Below are positions 26,890-36,877 of a stretch of 64,000 nt of DNA, one piece after another. Location: contig JAJEAG010000014.1 in assembly GCA_022824265.1 (NCBI GenBank), forward strand, positions 62,001 to 126,000, written 5' to 3'. Positions within the stretch are counted from its first letter, which is position 1, and each line of letters begins with the position of its first letter. The position numbers and the translations under genes are program-made. The DNA is from Candidatus Poribacteria bacterium (GTDB lineage: Bacteria > Poribacteria > WGA-4E > WGA-3G). Under the pieces are notes generated by a model, which worked only from the letters and a program-made list of their open reading frames with translations, made no database searches and was not told the origin of the DNA.

Positions 26890-27927
26890 TTACTCCACCA
26901 CCCATGTATCGCCAGCATTAAGGAGTTCTTCAAGGTTACCTTCTCCTCTCTGCTGTTTAGCGAACGCAATTTGGTCAGTCATCATATCCTCGTAACAATT
27001 TTGCTGAACGCTTCTGAAAATACCGATAGGGTGAGGCATTTCAGGCATATCGCTCATACGAGCAAGGAAGTTTGCCAAAGTGGTGTTCTCGGCATATTGA
27101 TCGTGGACGATGAGTTCATCAGAATCGTTAGTTACAGTTGTGACTTCAGGTTGGAAGTTATTCAATTTAATCCCTTTTTCATCTTCTTTTCCAAAGACCA
27201 AAGGTTCACCATGTTCAAGAAATACTGTGTTATCAGCTTTTGTCTCTTTTTCAGTATACTGAAAGAAGGCACCATCATTGAAAATGTTACAGTTTTGATA
27301 TATTTCAATAAAAGATGTACCTTTATGTTCAAACGCGTATTTAATAATTGATCGCAAGTGTTCAGGATCTCTGTCAAGTGAACGTGCTACAAATGTTGCA
27401 CCGGCAGCAAGTGCAAGACTTATTGGATTAAAAGGGGATTCAAGTGAACCGAATGGACTTGATTTTGTGTTTTTCCCTTGTTCTGAAGTAGGGGAGTATT
27501 GACCTTTAGTGAGTCCATAGATTTGGTTGTTGAAGAGAAGCACGTTGATATCAAAGTTCCGTCGCAGAAGATGAATAAAGTGATTACCACCAATGGATAG
27601 TGCGTCACCATCACCAGTAATAACCCAAACAGATAGATCAGGATTTGCCATCTTCAAACCGGATGCAATAGTTGGTGCTCTACCATGAATCGTATGAAAT
27701 CCATACGTGTTCATATAATAAGGGAAACGACTTGAACATCCGATTCCAGATATAAAAACGATGTTCTCTTGAGGGATGCCTAATTCAGGCATGATACGTC
27801 TTGTTTGTGCAAGAATTGAGTAATCACCGCAACCGGGACACCACCGTACATCCTGATCGGACATAAAATCTTTTTGTGTTAGTGTAGGTACTCCAAGCGG
27901 AATACCTGAAGACTTTTTATTTTTCAT
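26890..27927 (-). CDS. korB: 2-oxoacid:ferredoxin oxidoreductase, beta subunit
   Basis: Thiamine-diphosphate subunit of a 2-oxoacid (probably 2-oxoglutarate) ferredoxin oxidoreductase. In 345 residues it has WCPGCGDYSIL (29-39), FISGIGCSSRFPYYM, the TPP/Mg motif GDGDALSIGGNH and NNQIYGLTKGQYSPT. A C-terminal tail of about 100 residues is typical of KorB. The ATG at 27927 has AGGCAGG upstream; an earlier in-frame start at 27951 is less likely. It follows korA after 83 bases. Confidence 0.9.
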   Translation of the reverse strand: MKNKKSSGIPLGVPTLTQKDFMSDQDVRWCPGCGDYSILAQTRRIMPELGIPQENIVFISGIGCSSRFPYYMNTYGFHTIHGRAPTIASGLKMANPDLSVWVITGDGDALSIGGNHFIHLLRRNFDINVLLFNNQIYGLTKGQYSPTSEQGKNTKSSPFGSLESPFNPISLALAAGATFVARSLDRDPEHLRSIIKYAFEHKGTSFIEIYQNCNIFNDGAFFQYTEKETKADNTVFLEHGEPLVFGKEDEKGIKLNNFQPEVTTVTNDSDELIVHDQYAENTTLANFLARMSDMPEMPHPIGIFRSVQQNCYEDMMTDQIAFAKQQRGEGNLEELLNAGDTWVVE

Positions 27928-28010
27928 AAGTGTGCCTGCCTTTTTGCACAATAATTAGAAATGTGGTGAATTTTGAAATAATTGATCATCTAAGCAATAC
28001 CTTTACTATC

Positions 28011-29840
28011 CTAAAGGTATTTACTAATTTTAGACTCCAGTTCATAAACATGGAATGGTTGACCTTGTACCTTGTTGACTCCAATTGCCTCAATAAGATA
28101 TTCGCTACGGACTAATTGGAGAAGATGCCCTGTGTTTAATTCAGGTATTAAGACTTGTTTGAATCGTTTTAGTACTTCTCCTAAGTCACTTGGAAATGGA
28201 TTGAGATAGCGTAAATGGACATGACCGATAGCACAACCTTCTTCAAATTTAGTTTCAACAACAGTTCGAATGACACCGAAAGTTCCACCCCATCCAAGCA
28301 CAAGTAGATCTCCTTCTTGTGCACCATACACTTCGGTTGGAGGAATTTCATTTGCTATACGTTGAACTTTTTCTGCTCTGATATTTACCATTTTCTCGTG
28401 GTTTTCTGCATCGTAACTCACGTTACCTGTAATATCCGATTTCTCTAAACCACCGATACGGTGTTCAAGACCGGGAGTACCGGGTTTTGCCCAAGGTCTT
28501 GCGAGAGTATCTGCATCTCTTAGGTAAGGTTCAAAGCCGTTTATCTCTGTTTGGAAATTCGGTTCAATTTTTGGAAGAGTATCCACATCTGGAATCAACC
28601 AAGGTTCTGCACCGAGTGCAATATAAAGTTCGGAAAGGAATATGACTGGAGTCCGATATTTCACTGCAATTCTGCATGCTTCATAAACAGTATCAAAACA
28701 ATCGGTGGGACGACATGCGGCTAAGATTGGAACAGGAGATTCTCCATTCCTACCGTAAAACATCTGTAATAGGTCTGCTTGCTCAGTTTTTGTTGGCATA
28801 CCAGTAGAGGGTCCTGCTCTTTGGATATTGCATACAACGAGGGGTAATTCGGCAATCATAGCGAGATTAATTGCCTCAGATTTTAGTGCGAGACCAGGAC
28901 CGCTACTACCGGTTACACCAAGTGAACCACTAAAAGCAGCACCGATAGCTACCCCAACTGCCGCAATTTCATCCTCCATCTGCATTGTCACAATCCCAAA
29001 GTTACGATAATTAGCCAAACCGTGAAGGATGTCACTTGCAGGTGTAATCGGATAGCTACCGTAAACCAATTGTAATCCAGATTGATGGGATGCGGCTACG
29101 AGCCCTAAAACTGTTGATGTATTCCCAGCAATATTTCTATATTTACCTGGTGTGAATTCTGCTGGCTTCACTTCGTAAGAGATAGCAAATTGTTCAGTTG
29201 CTTCGCAATATGTGTTCCCAGCTCGAAGTGCTAAGATGTTTGGTTCAATAAGGTGCGGATTTTTTGTTGAAAATTTTGTTTTAACCCATCTTATCGTGTA
29301 ATCCATTGGACGGTTGTATAACCACAAAATCATACCGAGGGCAAAAAAGTTTTTACATAGGTCACGCTTACTCATATCAAGGTCGGTATCTTCAAGTGCC
29401 CTGCGAGTAAGTGTTGTCAATTCAACAGGAAAAACTTGATATTTTGTGAGTGTATCGTCCTCTAATGGATTGTCTGCATAGCCCGCGAGTCGTAAATTTT
29501 TGCGAGCAAAATTGTCTGAATTGACAATCAGTATTCCGTTATCTTTTAATTTATGGAGATTGACTTTTAATGCAGCGGGATTCATCGCAACAAGTACATC
29601 ACAAGAATCACCGGGAGTGTGGATAGTTTCACTTGAGAAGTGTAATTGGAATCCGGAAACACCAGCGAGTGATCCGGCTGGTGCTTTGATTTCAGCGGGA
29701 TAATCGGGCAAGGTAGCGACATCATTACCGACAATAGCGGAGGTTTCTGTCATCTGCGTTCCAATTGTTTGGGAACCGTCGCCAGAGTCCCCAGCAAACA
29801 GAACTGTCGCCGCTTGAATTTGCTCTACTTGCTTACGCAT
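28011..29840 (-). CDS. korA: 2-oxoacid:ferredoxin oxidoreductase, fused gamma-alpha subunit
   Basis: A 609-residue subunit. The N-terminal gamma domain (about 1-190) has LFAGDSGDGSQTIG and PDYPAEIKAPAGSLAGVSGF. The alpha domain starts near 225 with GNTSTVLGLVAA, then YGSYPITPASDIL, MQMEDEIAAVGVAIGA and TGSSGPGLALKSEA. With KorB it would decarboxylate a 2-oxoacid, making acyl-CoA and reduced ferredoxin. The gamma-alpha fusion favours the 2-oxoglutarate type. The four-cluster ferredoxin at 9.4-9.8 kb is a possible acceptor (inference). Confidence 0.9.
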   Translation of the reverse strand: MRKQVEQIQAATVLFAGDSGDGSQTIGTQMTETSAIVGNDVATLPDYPAEIKAPAGSLAGVSGFQLHFSSETIHTPGDSCDVLVAMNPAALKVNLHKLKDNGILIVNSDNFARKNLRLAGYADNPLEDDTLTKYQVFPVELTTLTRRALEDTDLDMSKRDLCKNFFALGMILWLYNRPMDYTIRWVKTKFSTKNPHLIEPNILALRAGNTYCEATEQFAISYEVKPAEFTPGKYRNIAGNTSTVLGLVAASHQSGLQLVYGSYPITPASDILHGLANYRNFGIVTMQMEDEIAAVGVAIGAAFSGSLGVTGSSGPGLALKSEAINLAMIAELPLVVCNIQRAGPSTGMPTKTEQADLLQMFYGRNGESPVPILAACRPTDCFDTVYEACRIAVKYRTPVIFLSELYIALGAEPWLIPDVDTLPKIEPNFQTEINGFEPYLRDADTLARPWAKPGTPGLEHRIGGLEKSDITGNVSYDAENHEKMVNIRAEKVQRIANEIPPTEVYGAQEGDLLVLGWGGTFGVIRTVVETKFEEGCAIGHVHLRYLNPFPSDLGEVLKRFKQVLIPELNTGHLLQLVRSEYLIEAIGVNKVQGQPFHVYELESKISKYL

Positions 29841-29914
29841 CAGTGTTTAGCCTTTTGTTATCAATAGGTTGGAGGGCACCGTAGAGTCCACTTGTAAAAG
29901 ACCTCGTCCATTTG

Positions 29915-30454
29915 TTATGCTCCTTCACGTGCTTTCAACGCATCTCGTATTGGGTTGGGTGGTAAAGTCAGCACCTCTTGAGGGAAATATTCAACGAGAT
30001 AAGAGATTACATCTCGAATTGAAACCATGCCGATAGGACGTGTTTGTTCATCAACAATTGGCAAGTGTCGAAAACCACCTTGTGCCATATATAATATCGC
30101 AGTATCTAACATATCATCAGGATTAGCTGTTTGTGGGTCAACTTTCATGAATTGTGTCACAGGAATTTGCGTCAAATCACCTACCTGTTTGTTTAAAACC
30201 TTACGCAATACGTCGCGTTCTCCAAATATGCCACGCAACACACCATCTTCTACTACAGAGGCAGCACCGATATGATGTTCAATTAGTAAATCAATAGCGT
30301 CCTGTGTGGTAGCGGTCATCTCAATCGTTATACAAGTACGCATCAAGTGACGAAGTGGCACTTGTATTTCCTTCACTTCCAACACTTTCTTGGATGCCTC
30401 AGCATCTTGTTCCATTTGTGCTAATTCTTCATCAATTGCCTGGTCATATAACAT
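29915..30454 (-). CDS. Tandem CBS-domain protein
   Basis: A 179-residue protein with an acidic N-terminal helix (1-30) and two CBS domains: DAIDLLIEHHIGAASVVEDG with FGERDVLRKV, and DTAILYMAQGGFRHLPIVDE with SIRDVISYLV. CBS pairs bind adenosyl nucleotides and regulate partner proteins. It lies 2 bases after a second CBS gene and 74 bases before korA, so the pair may sense energy charge for the oxidoreductase (inference). Confidence 0.85.
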   Translation of the reverse strand: MLYDQAIDEELAQMEQDAEASKKVLEVKEIQVPLRHLMRTCITIEMTATTQDAIDLLIEHHIGAASVVEDGVLRGIFGERDVLRKVLNKQVGDLTQIPVTQFMKVDPQTANPDDMLDTAILYMAQGGFRHLPIVDEQTRPIGMVSIRDVISYLVEYFPQEVLTLPPNPIRDALKAREGA

Positions 30455-30456
30455 GA

Positions 30457-30891
30457 TTATACTCTCCCCTGATTCTCAATGAATATAGCGACGTGGTCCA
30501 ATATGTCTCGAGTTGAAATTATTCCAACAGGAAATGCTTGTTGTTGGTCATCCCATATACAGAGCGGTACATGCCGAAAATGTCCGAGATGCATAAGATT
30601 CAATGCGAAGGCAATTGGATCACTTGCACGCAATGATTCAGGGTTTTCAGACATTATTTCTTCCACGAGAACATTTGAGGGGTCTAACCTTTTTCCACAT
30701 ACGTGACCAAGTAAGTCACGATCTGTTACAATTCCGACTAACCTTTGTTCATCATCAACAACAAGGATGCAACCAAAACCTTCAACTTGCATGATGTCAA
30801 TTACATCAGATACTGTAGAACCCACTTGGACGGTGGCAGGTTGTTTGTAATCAAGTGTGCTAATTGGCAAAGATAATGTTCTCGCGTCCAA
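30457..30891 (-). CDS. Tandem CBS-domain protein
   Basis: A 144-residue protein of two CBS domains: VIDIMQVEGFGCILVVDDEQ with GIVTDRDLLG, and ALNLMHLGHFRHVPLCIWDD with GIISTRDILDHV. No other domain is present. It is the first gene of the leftward CBS-CBS-korA-korB-spy-like run. It is only moderately similar to its neighbour, so the two probably form a heteromer or respond to different ligands (inference). Confidence 0.85.
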   Translation of the reverse strand: MDARTLSLPISTLDYKQPATVQVGSTVSDVIDIMQVEGFGCILVVDDEQRLVGIVTDRDLLGHVCGKRLDPSNVLVEEIMSENPESLRASDPIAFALNLMHLGHFRHVPLCIWDDQQQAFPVGIISTRDILDHVAIFIENQGRV

Positions 30892-31096
30892 AGTTACGAC
30901 CCCTTGTTATTAACGTTAAAAAATAGTGCTCGGTTTCCTACTATATTACATTATAGGATACAATATTTGGTATGAATATGCAAGTATAATTTTGGTGTTA
31001 TTTGGACATTTCGTACCAAATACACGTATAGTTTCTTGCAGATGTTGTTTTGCTTTATTCATAACTATCAATTATAAGAGGTTTGAATAAAATTTG

Positions 31097-31126
31097 TTGC
31101 TTTTTTTGATTTGTATTTGTTATAAT
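31097..31126 (+). promoter_or_regulatory. Putative promoter of the LamG gene
   Basis: TTGCTT (31097-31102) and TATAAT (31121-31126) are 18 bases apart in the 300-base AT-rich gap between the divergent CBS and LamG genes. The rest of that gap holds nothing recognisable. Confidence 0.45.
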
Positions 31127-31193
31127 GTTCCTACTACATGATTATGTTTGAATTAAGGTTACCATTTACTGATTGAATAAAGGAGATTTGGAG

Positions 31194-31976
31194 ATGAAAG
31201 TCTATAACATTTGTGCTTTATTTATTGTGTTGTTGATGTTGACCGTGTCAATGTCAACCTTTGCAGTAGTCCAAGAAAAGAACCTTGTGGGTTGGTGGCT
31301 TTTTGATGAAGTAACAGACGAAACCGGTAATTGGGGTGATATTGCTTTTCAAGGTGGCAAGATTGACGGTGGCCAATTGGTCGTTGAATCTGGAAAATGG
31401 GCACATGCTTTGGATTATGATGGTCCAGACATAACTGAGTTGAGTTTAGTGACGTGGGTTAGTTTGGATAGTTACGCGAAGACGAACGGTTCTGCTCTCA
31501 CTCTGGATAAAGTGGATGCAGACCAGTTTTGTGCTATTGTCTGGGCTGAAAGGAAAGACAGACAGTGGATGTCTGGTAGTAGCCATTTTCGCCGCACAGC
31601 CGATTTCCCTAAAGCAGTAACAGAAAAAGATACTGGAGAGATGCTGTTCTTAGTTATTACGTACAAGGATATTGGTGGTCGGTACGAGGTCACCGGTTAC
31701 CGAAATGGAGAGAGCCTTGGGGGTTACGAGGTTAATCATGGTGGTGCTAATATGGATCTTAGAACATGGCCTGCTGGGAATGCTGAAGCGATTTGGGGTA
31801 GGAGACATGTAAATGGACTCAATGGTCCTGGTGATCTCAATGCACATATTGAAGAATCTCGAATCTATAATATAGCATTAACAGAAAACGAGGTCCAGAC
31901 TATTGGCAAAGGTGACCTTCCCGTTGAACCCCGTGATAAACTTGCTACTCGCTGGGCAAAGATGAAAAGACAATAA
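31194..31976 (+). CDS. Exported LamG-domain protein with shared C-terminal tail (1)
   Basis: A 260-residue protein with a signal peptide ending near STFA-VVQ. A single concanavalin-like LamG/LamGL domain follows (NLVGWWLFDE... HIEESRIYNIALTENEV). LamG folds bind glycans or proteins. It ends in VEPRDKLATRWAKMKRQ, a tail also seen in three other exported proteins here. The ATG at 31194 has AAAGGAG eight bases upstream; an in-frame TTG at 31173 is rejected. It is a close paralogue of the next gene. Confidence 0.85.
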   Translation: MKVYNICALFIVLLMLTVSMSTFAVVQEKNLVGWWLFDEVTDETGNWGDIAFQGGKIDGGQLVVESGKWAHALDYDGPDITELSLVTWVSLDSYAKTNGSALTLDKVDADQFCAIVWAERKDRQWMSGSSHFRRTADFPKAVTEKDTGEMLFLVITYKDIGGRYEVTGYRNGESLGGYEVNHGGANMDLRTWPAGNAEAIWGRRHVNGLNGPGDLNAHIEESRIYNIALTENEVQTIGKGDLPVEPRDKLATRWAKMKRQ

Positions 31977-32109
31977 TATTATATGAATAGGCGTGCTTTG
32001 TTAGTGCGCTTATTCAACTTGGTTGAAAATTACTATAAGTACATTAATAATTGATGTTGAGTAAATACACAGAATCATTAAATCCGAATAATTAAAAGGA
32101 GTTGTTTCC

Positions 32110-32874
32110 ATGAGAATAAAAATGTACTGTCTATGTGCAGTGATATTAATGCTTGGTATGCCGATGTTAGTGTTGGCACAGGTGCAAGAAGATAACCTTG
32201 TTGGTTGGTGGCGATTTGATAGTGCAGAAGAAGAAACAGGTAACTTTGGGGATGTTGTCCTTCATGGTGCCACGATAGAAGATGGACAGTTGGTTGTTTC
32301 AACGGATAAATGGGCACATTCCTTGGAATACACAGGACCCGACATTACCGAACTCACCTTGGTTTCTTGGGTCAGTTTGGATAGTCTCGCGAGAACAAGC
32401 GGTTCTGCACTCACGTTGGATGAGTTAACAACAGATCAATTTTGCGGGATCGTTTGGGCGGAAAGAGTGGAAAGACAGTGGATGTCGGGAAGTAGTCATT
32501 TCCGTCGTACAGATGATTTCCCACAAGTTGTCACTGAGAGTGAAACTGAAGTACTTCATATGGTTGCTATAACTTATGAACTTGTCAACAATCAATATGA
32601 AATAACTGGCTATCGTAATGGTGATAGTATGGGTGGCTATACTAAAGGTGATAGTAGAACATGGGAAGCTGGCGATTCAGAGGCGATTTGGGGTAGGCGA
32701 CATGTGAATGGACTTAACGGTCCTGGTAATCTCAGTGCACATATTGAAGAATCCCGACTTTACAACGTTGCGCTGTCAGCTGACGAAGTGATGTCTTTGC
32801 ATGAAGGTGGACTCACACCCGTTGAACCACAAAGTAAACTTGCAACACAGTGGGGCGCGCTCAAGTCAAAATAA
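32110..32874 (+). CDS. Exported LamG-domain protein with shared C-terminal tail (2)
   Basis: A 254-residue paralogue of the preceding gene; long stretches such as RQWMSGSSHFRRT and IWGRRHVNGLNGPG are identical. It has a signal peptide (cleavage near VLA-QVQ), a LamG domain and the tail VEPQSKLATQWGALKSK. The ATG follows AAAAGGAG. The two genes are a tandem duplication separated by 133 bases. It is followed by a terminator and converges on the DUF6785 gene. Confidence 0.87.
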   Translation: MRIKMYCLCAVILMLGMPMLVLAQVQEDNLVGWWRFDSAEEETGNFGDVVLHGATIEDGQLVVSTDKWAHSLEYTGPDITELTLVSWVSLDSLARTSGSALTLDELTTDQFCGIVWAERVERQWMSGSSHFRRTDDFPQVVTESETEVLHMVAITYELVNNQYEITGYRNGDSMGGYTKGDSRTWEAGDSEAIWGRRHVNGLNGPGNLSAHIEESRLYNVALSADEVMSLHEGGLTPVEPQSKLATQWGALKSK

Positions 32875-32891
32875 TCTCTTGAACATTATTT

Positions 32892-32926
32892 AAAGACCAG
32901 CAGTTCTATACTGTTGGTCTTTATTT
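32892..32926. terminator. Terminator after the second LamG gene
   Basis: AAAGACCAGCAG (32892-32903) pairs with CTGTTGGTCTTT (32911-32922, one G-U), followed by a T-rich run. The A-rich left flank could let it also serve the convergent membrane-protein gene. Confidence 0.7.
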
Positions 32927-32936
32927 ATATTGTCTA

Positions 32937-34853
32937 TCAATCGGGTAGAATCCTATATCCGCTGCTAATTCCTGTAGTCATCCCTACTATTGCCCACAAT
33001 CCCGCACATAACATTTCTCCGATAACCAAACCGAGAAACACAGGACGTGCTTGTCGATATGCCTTCAATCCTCCGTATTTCACGATTGCAAATTTCATTC
33101 CCCATCCCAAAAAGATTGAGAACCAAAGTTTGAAAGTTGCCCATGAACTTAACATCGTATAACCGATTGGATGTAGGGGCCACCAAACAAAGGTTTGCCG
33201 CATCCACATCAACCAACCTGTAAACCCTCCACCGAATAGAATAAATCCCGTATTTGTCCAATTTGTGCTGGTTTTCGGACTTGTGAGTAAACCCTCCAGT
33301 TGTCGCATAAACCAACTACCACCCATATATGGTGCACCGTGTGCATAGCCAACTTTGAGTGCAGAGTAATAGGAAACTACAAGACCGATCACCATGGCAG
33401 CCGCCATTGCCATGAGCAGTTGTCGTCGCTTGACACGTGCCTCGTCTGCTGCCTTCAATCCGTTCATGATGTTCGGCATCATAAATTCTCGTAGATCAAG
33501 CGTTAGACACACCGGATGCATCATTAACGATGTCAATGATGATGGATGTATCTTTGATGTACCGAGAGTAGTAAGAAAGAAACTTTGTGGAGAAAATGAT
33601 GGATTGATGAACGGGATACCGCCGTTGATTACCTGCCATGTCAAGACGATATACATTGCAAGTAGAAACAATACAAACCCTAATGCGAATAGGATAGACA
33701 TACCCATGAGGTGATTGAAAAATACGAGCACACAGATACCACCGATAAGTCCAAAGACCGTAACCCCATAAGGTAATGCCTCATCAGAGGAGCGAGTCTG
33801 GAACATGTTTTTTATGTGATGCCTTGTTTTCCATAAGGCAATACCTACAAACACCAGACAAGCACCAGCCTCCTGTGAAGCACTAAACGACTTTCCAGTC
33901 CATTGTACACCGGGTCCAGATGTCAGTTGAAAACCGAGTAGGACACCGATAAGGCATTGTAGCTTGTAAAATATAAAGAAAAACCAGATACTGAATGATA
34001 CCTCTAATGTGAGCAGATAACTGAATCCGACCATTGACCAAAAGATGACTACTTGAAATGGACGTAACGCGCTCCACGGTCTTTCTGTGAGATATGAATT
34101 GAGCCAAAAGTCGCGTGGAATATGTGGGATGGTTGGGAAAAATGTATGGAGTCCGTTCATTGTGTGGAGAAAAACTGGGAATGCGAAACCGAACCAGAAT
34201 AGGCTGTTTTTAAAGAGCGGTCCGAGTCGTCCACTGCCTTGAACTGACATTTCAACAGGAAGTTTTACAAGTGGAAATGCACAACGTTCATATTCTACCC
34301 ACTGTTTACGGAGTAATGACGAAAGACAAATCATTACAAAATAGACAACGAGCACATAAATACTCCAGATGAATATCGGTGTGATCCATGCACCCCACGG
34401 TACGGTTTCGCCCGCGAAAAGACCTTCGAAGAATGAACTGATTGCAGATTCATCTTGTACTACCCGCCAGTGCGGGATGTAGTGGTAGAACAGTGATTCC
34501 CAATCGTTTTCTGGTGTGGCAAAATATTTGTAAGCGATCATTGGGCTGATCGCATATCGCATCATACCTGATGACGGGATTCCTGCGGGGGCAAGCATGA
34601 TGCACCAGATCGTGATGAGTTCACCGGGTGAAAAGGCTGAAGGAGGATGAATCTGTTTTAAGGCAACATTGATACCCAACACGAACAATGTGAGTACAAA
34701 AAACGGAGCGACAGGAAAATGTCCACCTGCAAGGAAAATGTTTCGGATCACATAATCATTATATGGTGCAAGGAGACATTCAATTGTAGCACAAACCAAC
34801 CCAATAATGACTGCGCGCCAAGATAGACTTGTCCGTGTCCGTTGCTGAATCAA
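32937..34853 (-). CDS. Polytopic membrane protein, DUF6785/DUF6784 type
   Basis: A 638-residue protein with about 12-14 hydrophobic helices. Markers include LLAPYNDYVIRNIFLAGGHF, the PGELITIWCIMLAPAGIPSSG region, ERCAFPLVKLPVEM and a C-terminal FTGWLMWMRQTFVWWPLHPI with GYTMLS. The order fits the DUF6785 and DUF6784 domains found in Planctomycetes and Poribacteria, distantly like oligopeptide transporters. The substrate is unknown. It converges on the LamG pair. Confidence 0.75.
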   Translation of the reverse strand: MIQQRTRTSLSWRAVIIGLVCATIECLLAPYNDYVIRNIFLAGGHFPVAPFFVLTLFVLGINVALKQIHPPSAFSPGELITIWCIMLAPAGIPSSGMMRYAISPMIAYKYFATPENDWESLFYHYIPHWRVVQDESAISSFFEGLFAGETVPWGAWITPIFIWSIYVLVVYFVMICLSSLLRKQWVEYERCAFPLVKLPVEMSVQGSGRLGPLFKNSLFWFGFAFPVFLHTMNGLHTFFPTIPHIPRDFWLNSYLTERPWSALRPFQVVIFWSMVGFSYLLTLEVSFSIWFFFIFYKLQCLIGVLLGFQLTSGPGVQWTGKSFSASQEAGACLVFVGIALWKTRHHIKNMFQTRSSDEALPYGVTVFGLIGGICVLVFFNHLMGMSILFALGFVLFLLAMYIVLTWQVINGGIPFINPSFSPQSFFLTTLGTSKIHPSSLTSLMMHPVCLTLDLREFMMPNIMNGLKAADEARVKRRQLLMAMAAAMVIGLVVSYYSALKVGYAHGAPYMGGSWFMRQLEGLLTSPKTSTNWTNTGFILFGGGFTGWLMWMRQTFVWWPLHPIGYTMLSSWATFKLWFSIFLGWGMKFAIVKYGGLKAYRQARPVFLGLVIGEMLCAGLWAIVGMTTGISSGYRILPD

Positions 34854-35229
34854 TATGTACTCACTTTTTAAGAAGAGGTTCTGGTATAGTGTTGTTTTCG
34901 TTGCATGAGCAATGATTTTCTAACATAAGGATACATCTCAAACACAAAGATAAAACATATAATTTTCACTATCCCTTTAAGTCAAGTATCCAAACCATTG
35001 AAATGTTTATGGATTCTATATACTAATTCTACTTCTATCATACACAATAAATGCGATTCTGTAAACTGTGTTGAGGTTTTTGAAATAATTTCCATTTAAT
35101 AACAAAAATATTATATGACAAATAACGATAAGTTGGGTAAAATAGTAATAGAATGTTAAAGCACTCGACCGAAACTTATGATAATTGTTGTTTAATTGTC
35201 TTATATTTTATAGAAACGGAGATATGATG
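34854..35229. other. AT-rich gap, no gene seen
   Basis: Divergent upstream region of the membrane-protein and PhyH genes. It contains no convincing ORF or clear repeat and presumably holds both promoters. Confidence 0.5.
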
Positions 35230-36777
35230 ATGCAAACACATTCAAACCTAATTGAATCTGATAATGTTCAAAACCCTCCATCTACTTCACTTTTCAGTGA
35301 TAAACAGGTGCAGGACTTTATCGTAAATGGTTATATTACGGTTAAAACGGATTTGCCACGTAGTGTTCATGAGACGATATATCGCAAAACACAGGAATTC
35401 ACCGAGAAGGAGGGGAACTTAGGTAATAACATCTTACCACGAGTTCCAGAGTTGCAGGCTGTTTTTGATGATCCCACTGTCCGTGGTGCCTTTACGAGCA
35501 TTTTGGGACAGAATTACGTGATGCACTCACATCGACATCCGCATCGGAATGGTCCTCACAGCGGAGGGCAGGGATTTCATAAGGATAGTTATTGGGGGCA
35601 TCAGAAAGTCCGTCAACACCGACCTCGTTGGGCAATGGCATTCTATTACCCTCAAGATACTCCACTTGAAATGGGTCCCTCATCAATCCTGTCAGGAACG
35701 CAATATTATGATCATAGGTTAACGGAGGATAACAATGGAGAAGTGGCACTGAGCGGTGAAGCGGGTACGCTCACACTTATCCATTTTGACCTATGGCATC
35801 GTGCTATGGCAAACCAGACCGACAAAACCCGTTATATGATGAAGTTTCAGTTTATCCGAATGGATGAACCCCAAGAACCAGAATGGAACTCGGAGGATTC
35901 CTCGTGGAACACTGATGGTCTTGATATAAACGGTAACCCTGCAGCACAGCGTCATGAAACCGCATGGCGACATGTATGGAATTGGATGGTTGGTGGAACA
36001 AACGGACATTCAGCAGAGGAAGCCAATGGAAAATTGTCAACCTACATTGAAGCATTAAGCGATGAAGATCCTATCGTTCGCTCAGAAGCAGTAGATGCAC
36101 TGGGATTGTTAGGCGAATCTGCCGCCGATGCTGTCCCGATGCTGAATAATGCCTTAGGTGATGACTATGAACCTGTCCGACTGAATGCTGCTTATGCATT
36201 GGGTGAAATTGGTGAATCTGCAGTATCAGCATTAATAGAGAAACTTGAAGATGAAAATGGTTCTGCTCGACGAATGGCAGCCTATGGATTAGCTGCTGTT
36301 GGTGCTCCAGCAGTATCAGCACTTTGTGATGCAATGGAACACGAAAATGATGAGGTGCGACATCAAGCCTCTTATGCTTTGGCACAGATTGGGAGTTCTG
36401 CGGAACCAGCAGTTTCAACGCTGATGGCTCATTCAAAAGATAGCAAAGTTGAGGTGCGTAGATATATACCAGAGGCATTCGGAGCAATTGGGGCACCTGC
36501 TGCATCTGCTGTGCCAACGTTAATTGACATGTTGGCTAACGATGAGGATGTGCAAGTTCGTTTTGAGTCTGCTTTGGCGTTAGGTCAGATTGGTCCTGCA
36601 TCCAGTGATGCAATTCCGGTTTTGAAGGAATCGCTTTCTGATAATAATCGTTATGTCCGTGACAATTCTATCCATGCCCTAAAACGAATTGGGACTCCAG
36701 AAGCGGAAACCGCCCTCTTCGATTATCTGCTTATGGCGCGATGGTGTGCTATTACTAATAGCGAAAGCACATTCTAA
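35230..36777 (+). CDS. Phytanoyl-CoA dioxygenase family protein fused to HEAT repeats
   Basis: About 515 residues. The N-terminal Fe(II)/2-oxoglutarate dioxygenase (about 20-215) has the facial triad H117-x-D119 in GFHKDSYWG and H190 in FDLWHRAMAN, with R201 for 2-oxoglutarate. It is therefore likely an active hydroxylase of unknown substrate. From about 255 to 505 there are seven or so PBS-lyase/HEAT repeats (SEAVDALGLLGESA, VRLNAAYALGEIGESA and others). Three ATGs in a row (35224-35232) follow ACGGAG; the third has the best spacing. Confidence 0.85.
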   Translation: MQTHSNLIESDNVQNPPSTSLFSDKQVQDFIVNGYITVKTDLPRSVHETIYRKTQEFTEKEGNLGNNILPRVPELQAVFDDPTVRGAFTSILGQNYVMHSHRHPHRNGPHSGGQGFHKDSYWGHQKVRQHRPRWAMAFYYPQDTPLEMGPSSILSGTQYYDHRLTEDNNGEVALSGEAGTLTLIHFDLWHRAMANQTDKTRYMMKFQFIRMDEPQEPEWNSEDSSWNTDGLDINGNPAAQRHETAWRHVWNWMVGGTNGHSAEEANGKLSTYIEALSDEDPIVRSEAVDALGLLGESAADAVPMLNNALGDDYEPVRLNAAYALGEIGESAVSALIEKLEDENGSARRMAAYGLAAVGAPAVSALCDAMEHENDEVRHQASYALAQIGSSAEPAVSTLMAHSKDSKVEVRRYIPEAFGAIGAPAASAVPTLIDMLANDEDVQVRFESALALGQIGPASSDAIPVLKESLSDNNRYVRDNSIHALKRIGTPEAETALFDYLLMARWCAITNSESTF

Positions 36778-36808
36778 TGTAGTTGTACTTACTAATTTTA
36801 GAAAAAAT

Positions 36809-36847
36809 CTGTAGGTCGGAGGTCGCTATTTTCCCTCTGACCTACAG
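36809..36847. repeat. Hairpin containing 27-bp repeat copy C
   Basis: CTGTAGGTCGGAGG (36809-36822) pairs with CCTCTGACCTACAG (36834-36847, one G-U). Its core, 36815-36841, is a member of the repeat family at 10.04 and 51.9 kb. No T-run follows, but it could end PhyH transcription. Confidence 0.6.
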
Positions 36848-36877
36848 TATATTATAAAAATTTTGGAGGAATATAAA

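Noticed and set aside
31977-32109. Terminator between the two LamG genes
   Set aside because: AATAGGCGTGC and GTGCGCTTATT pair only with several mismatches and no T-run follows.
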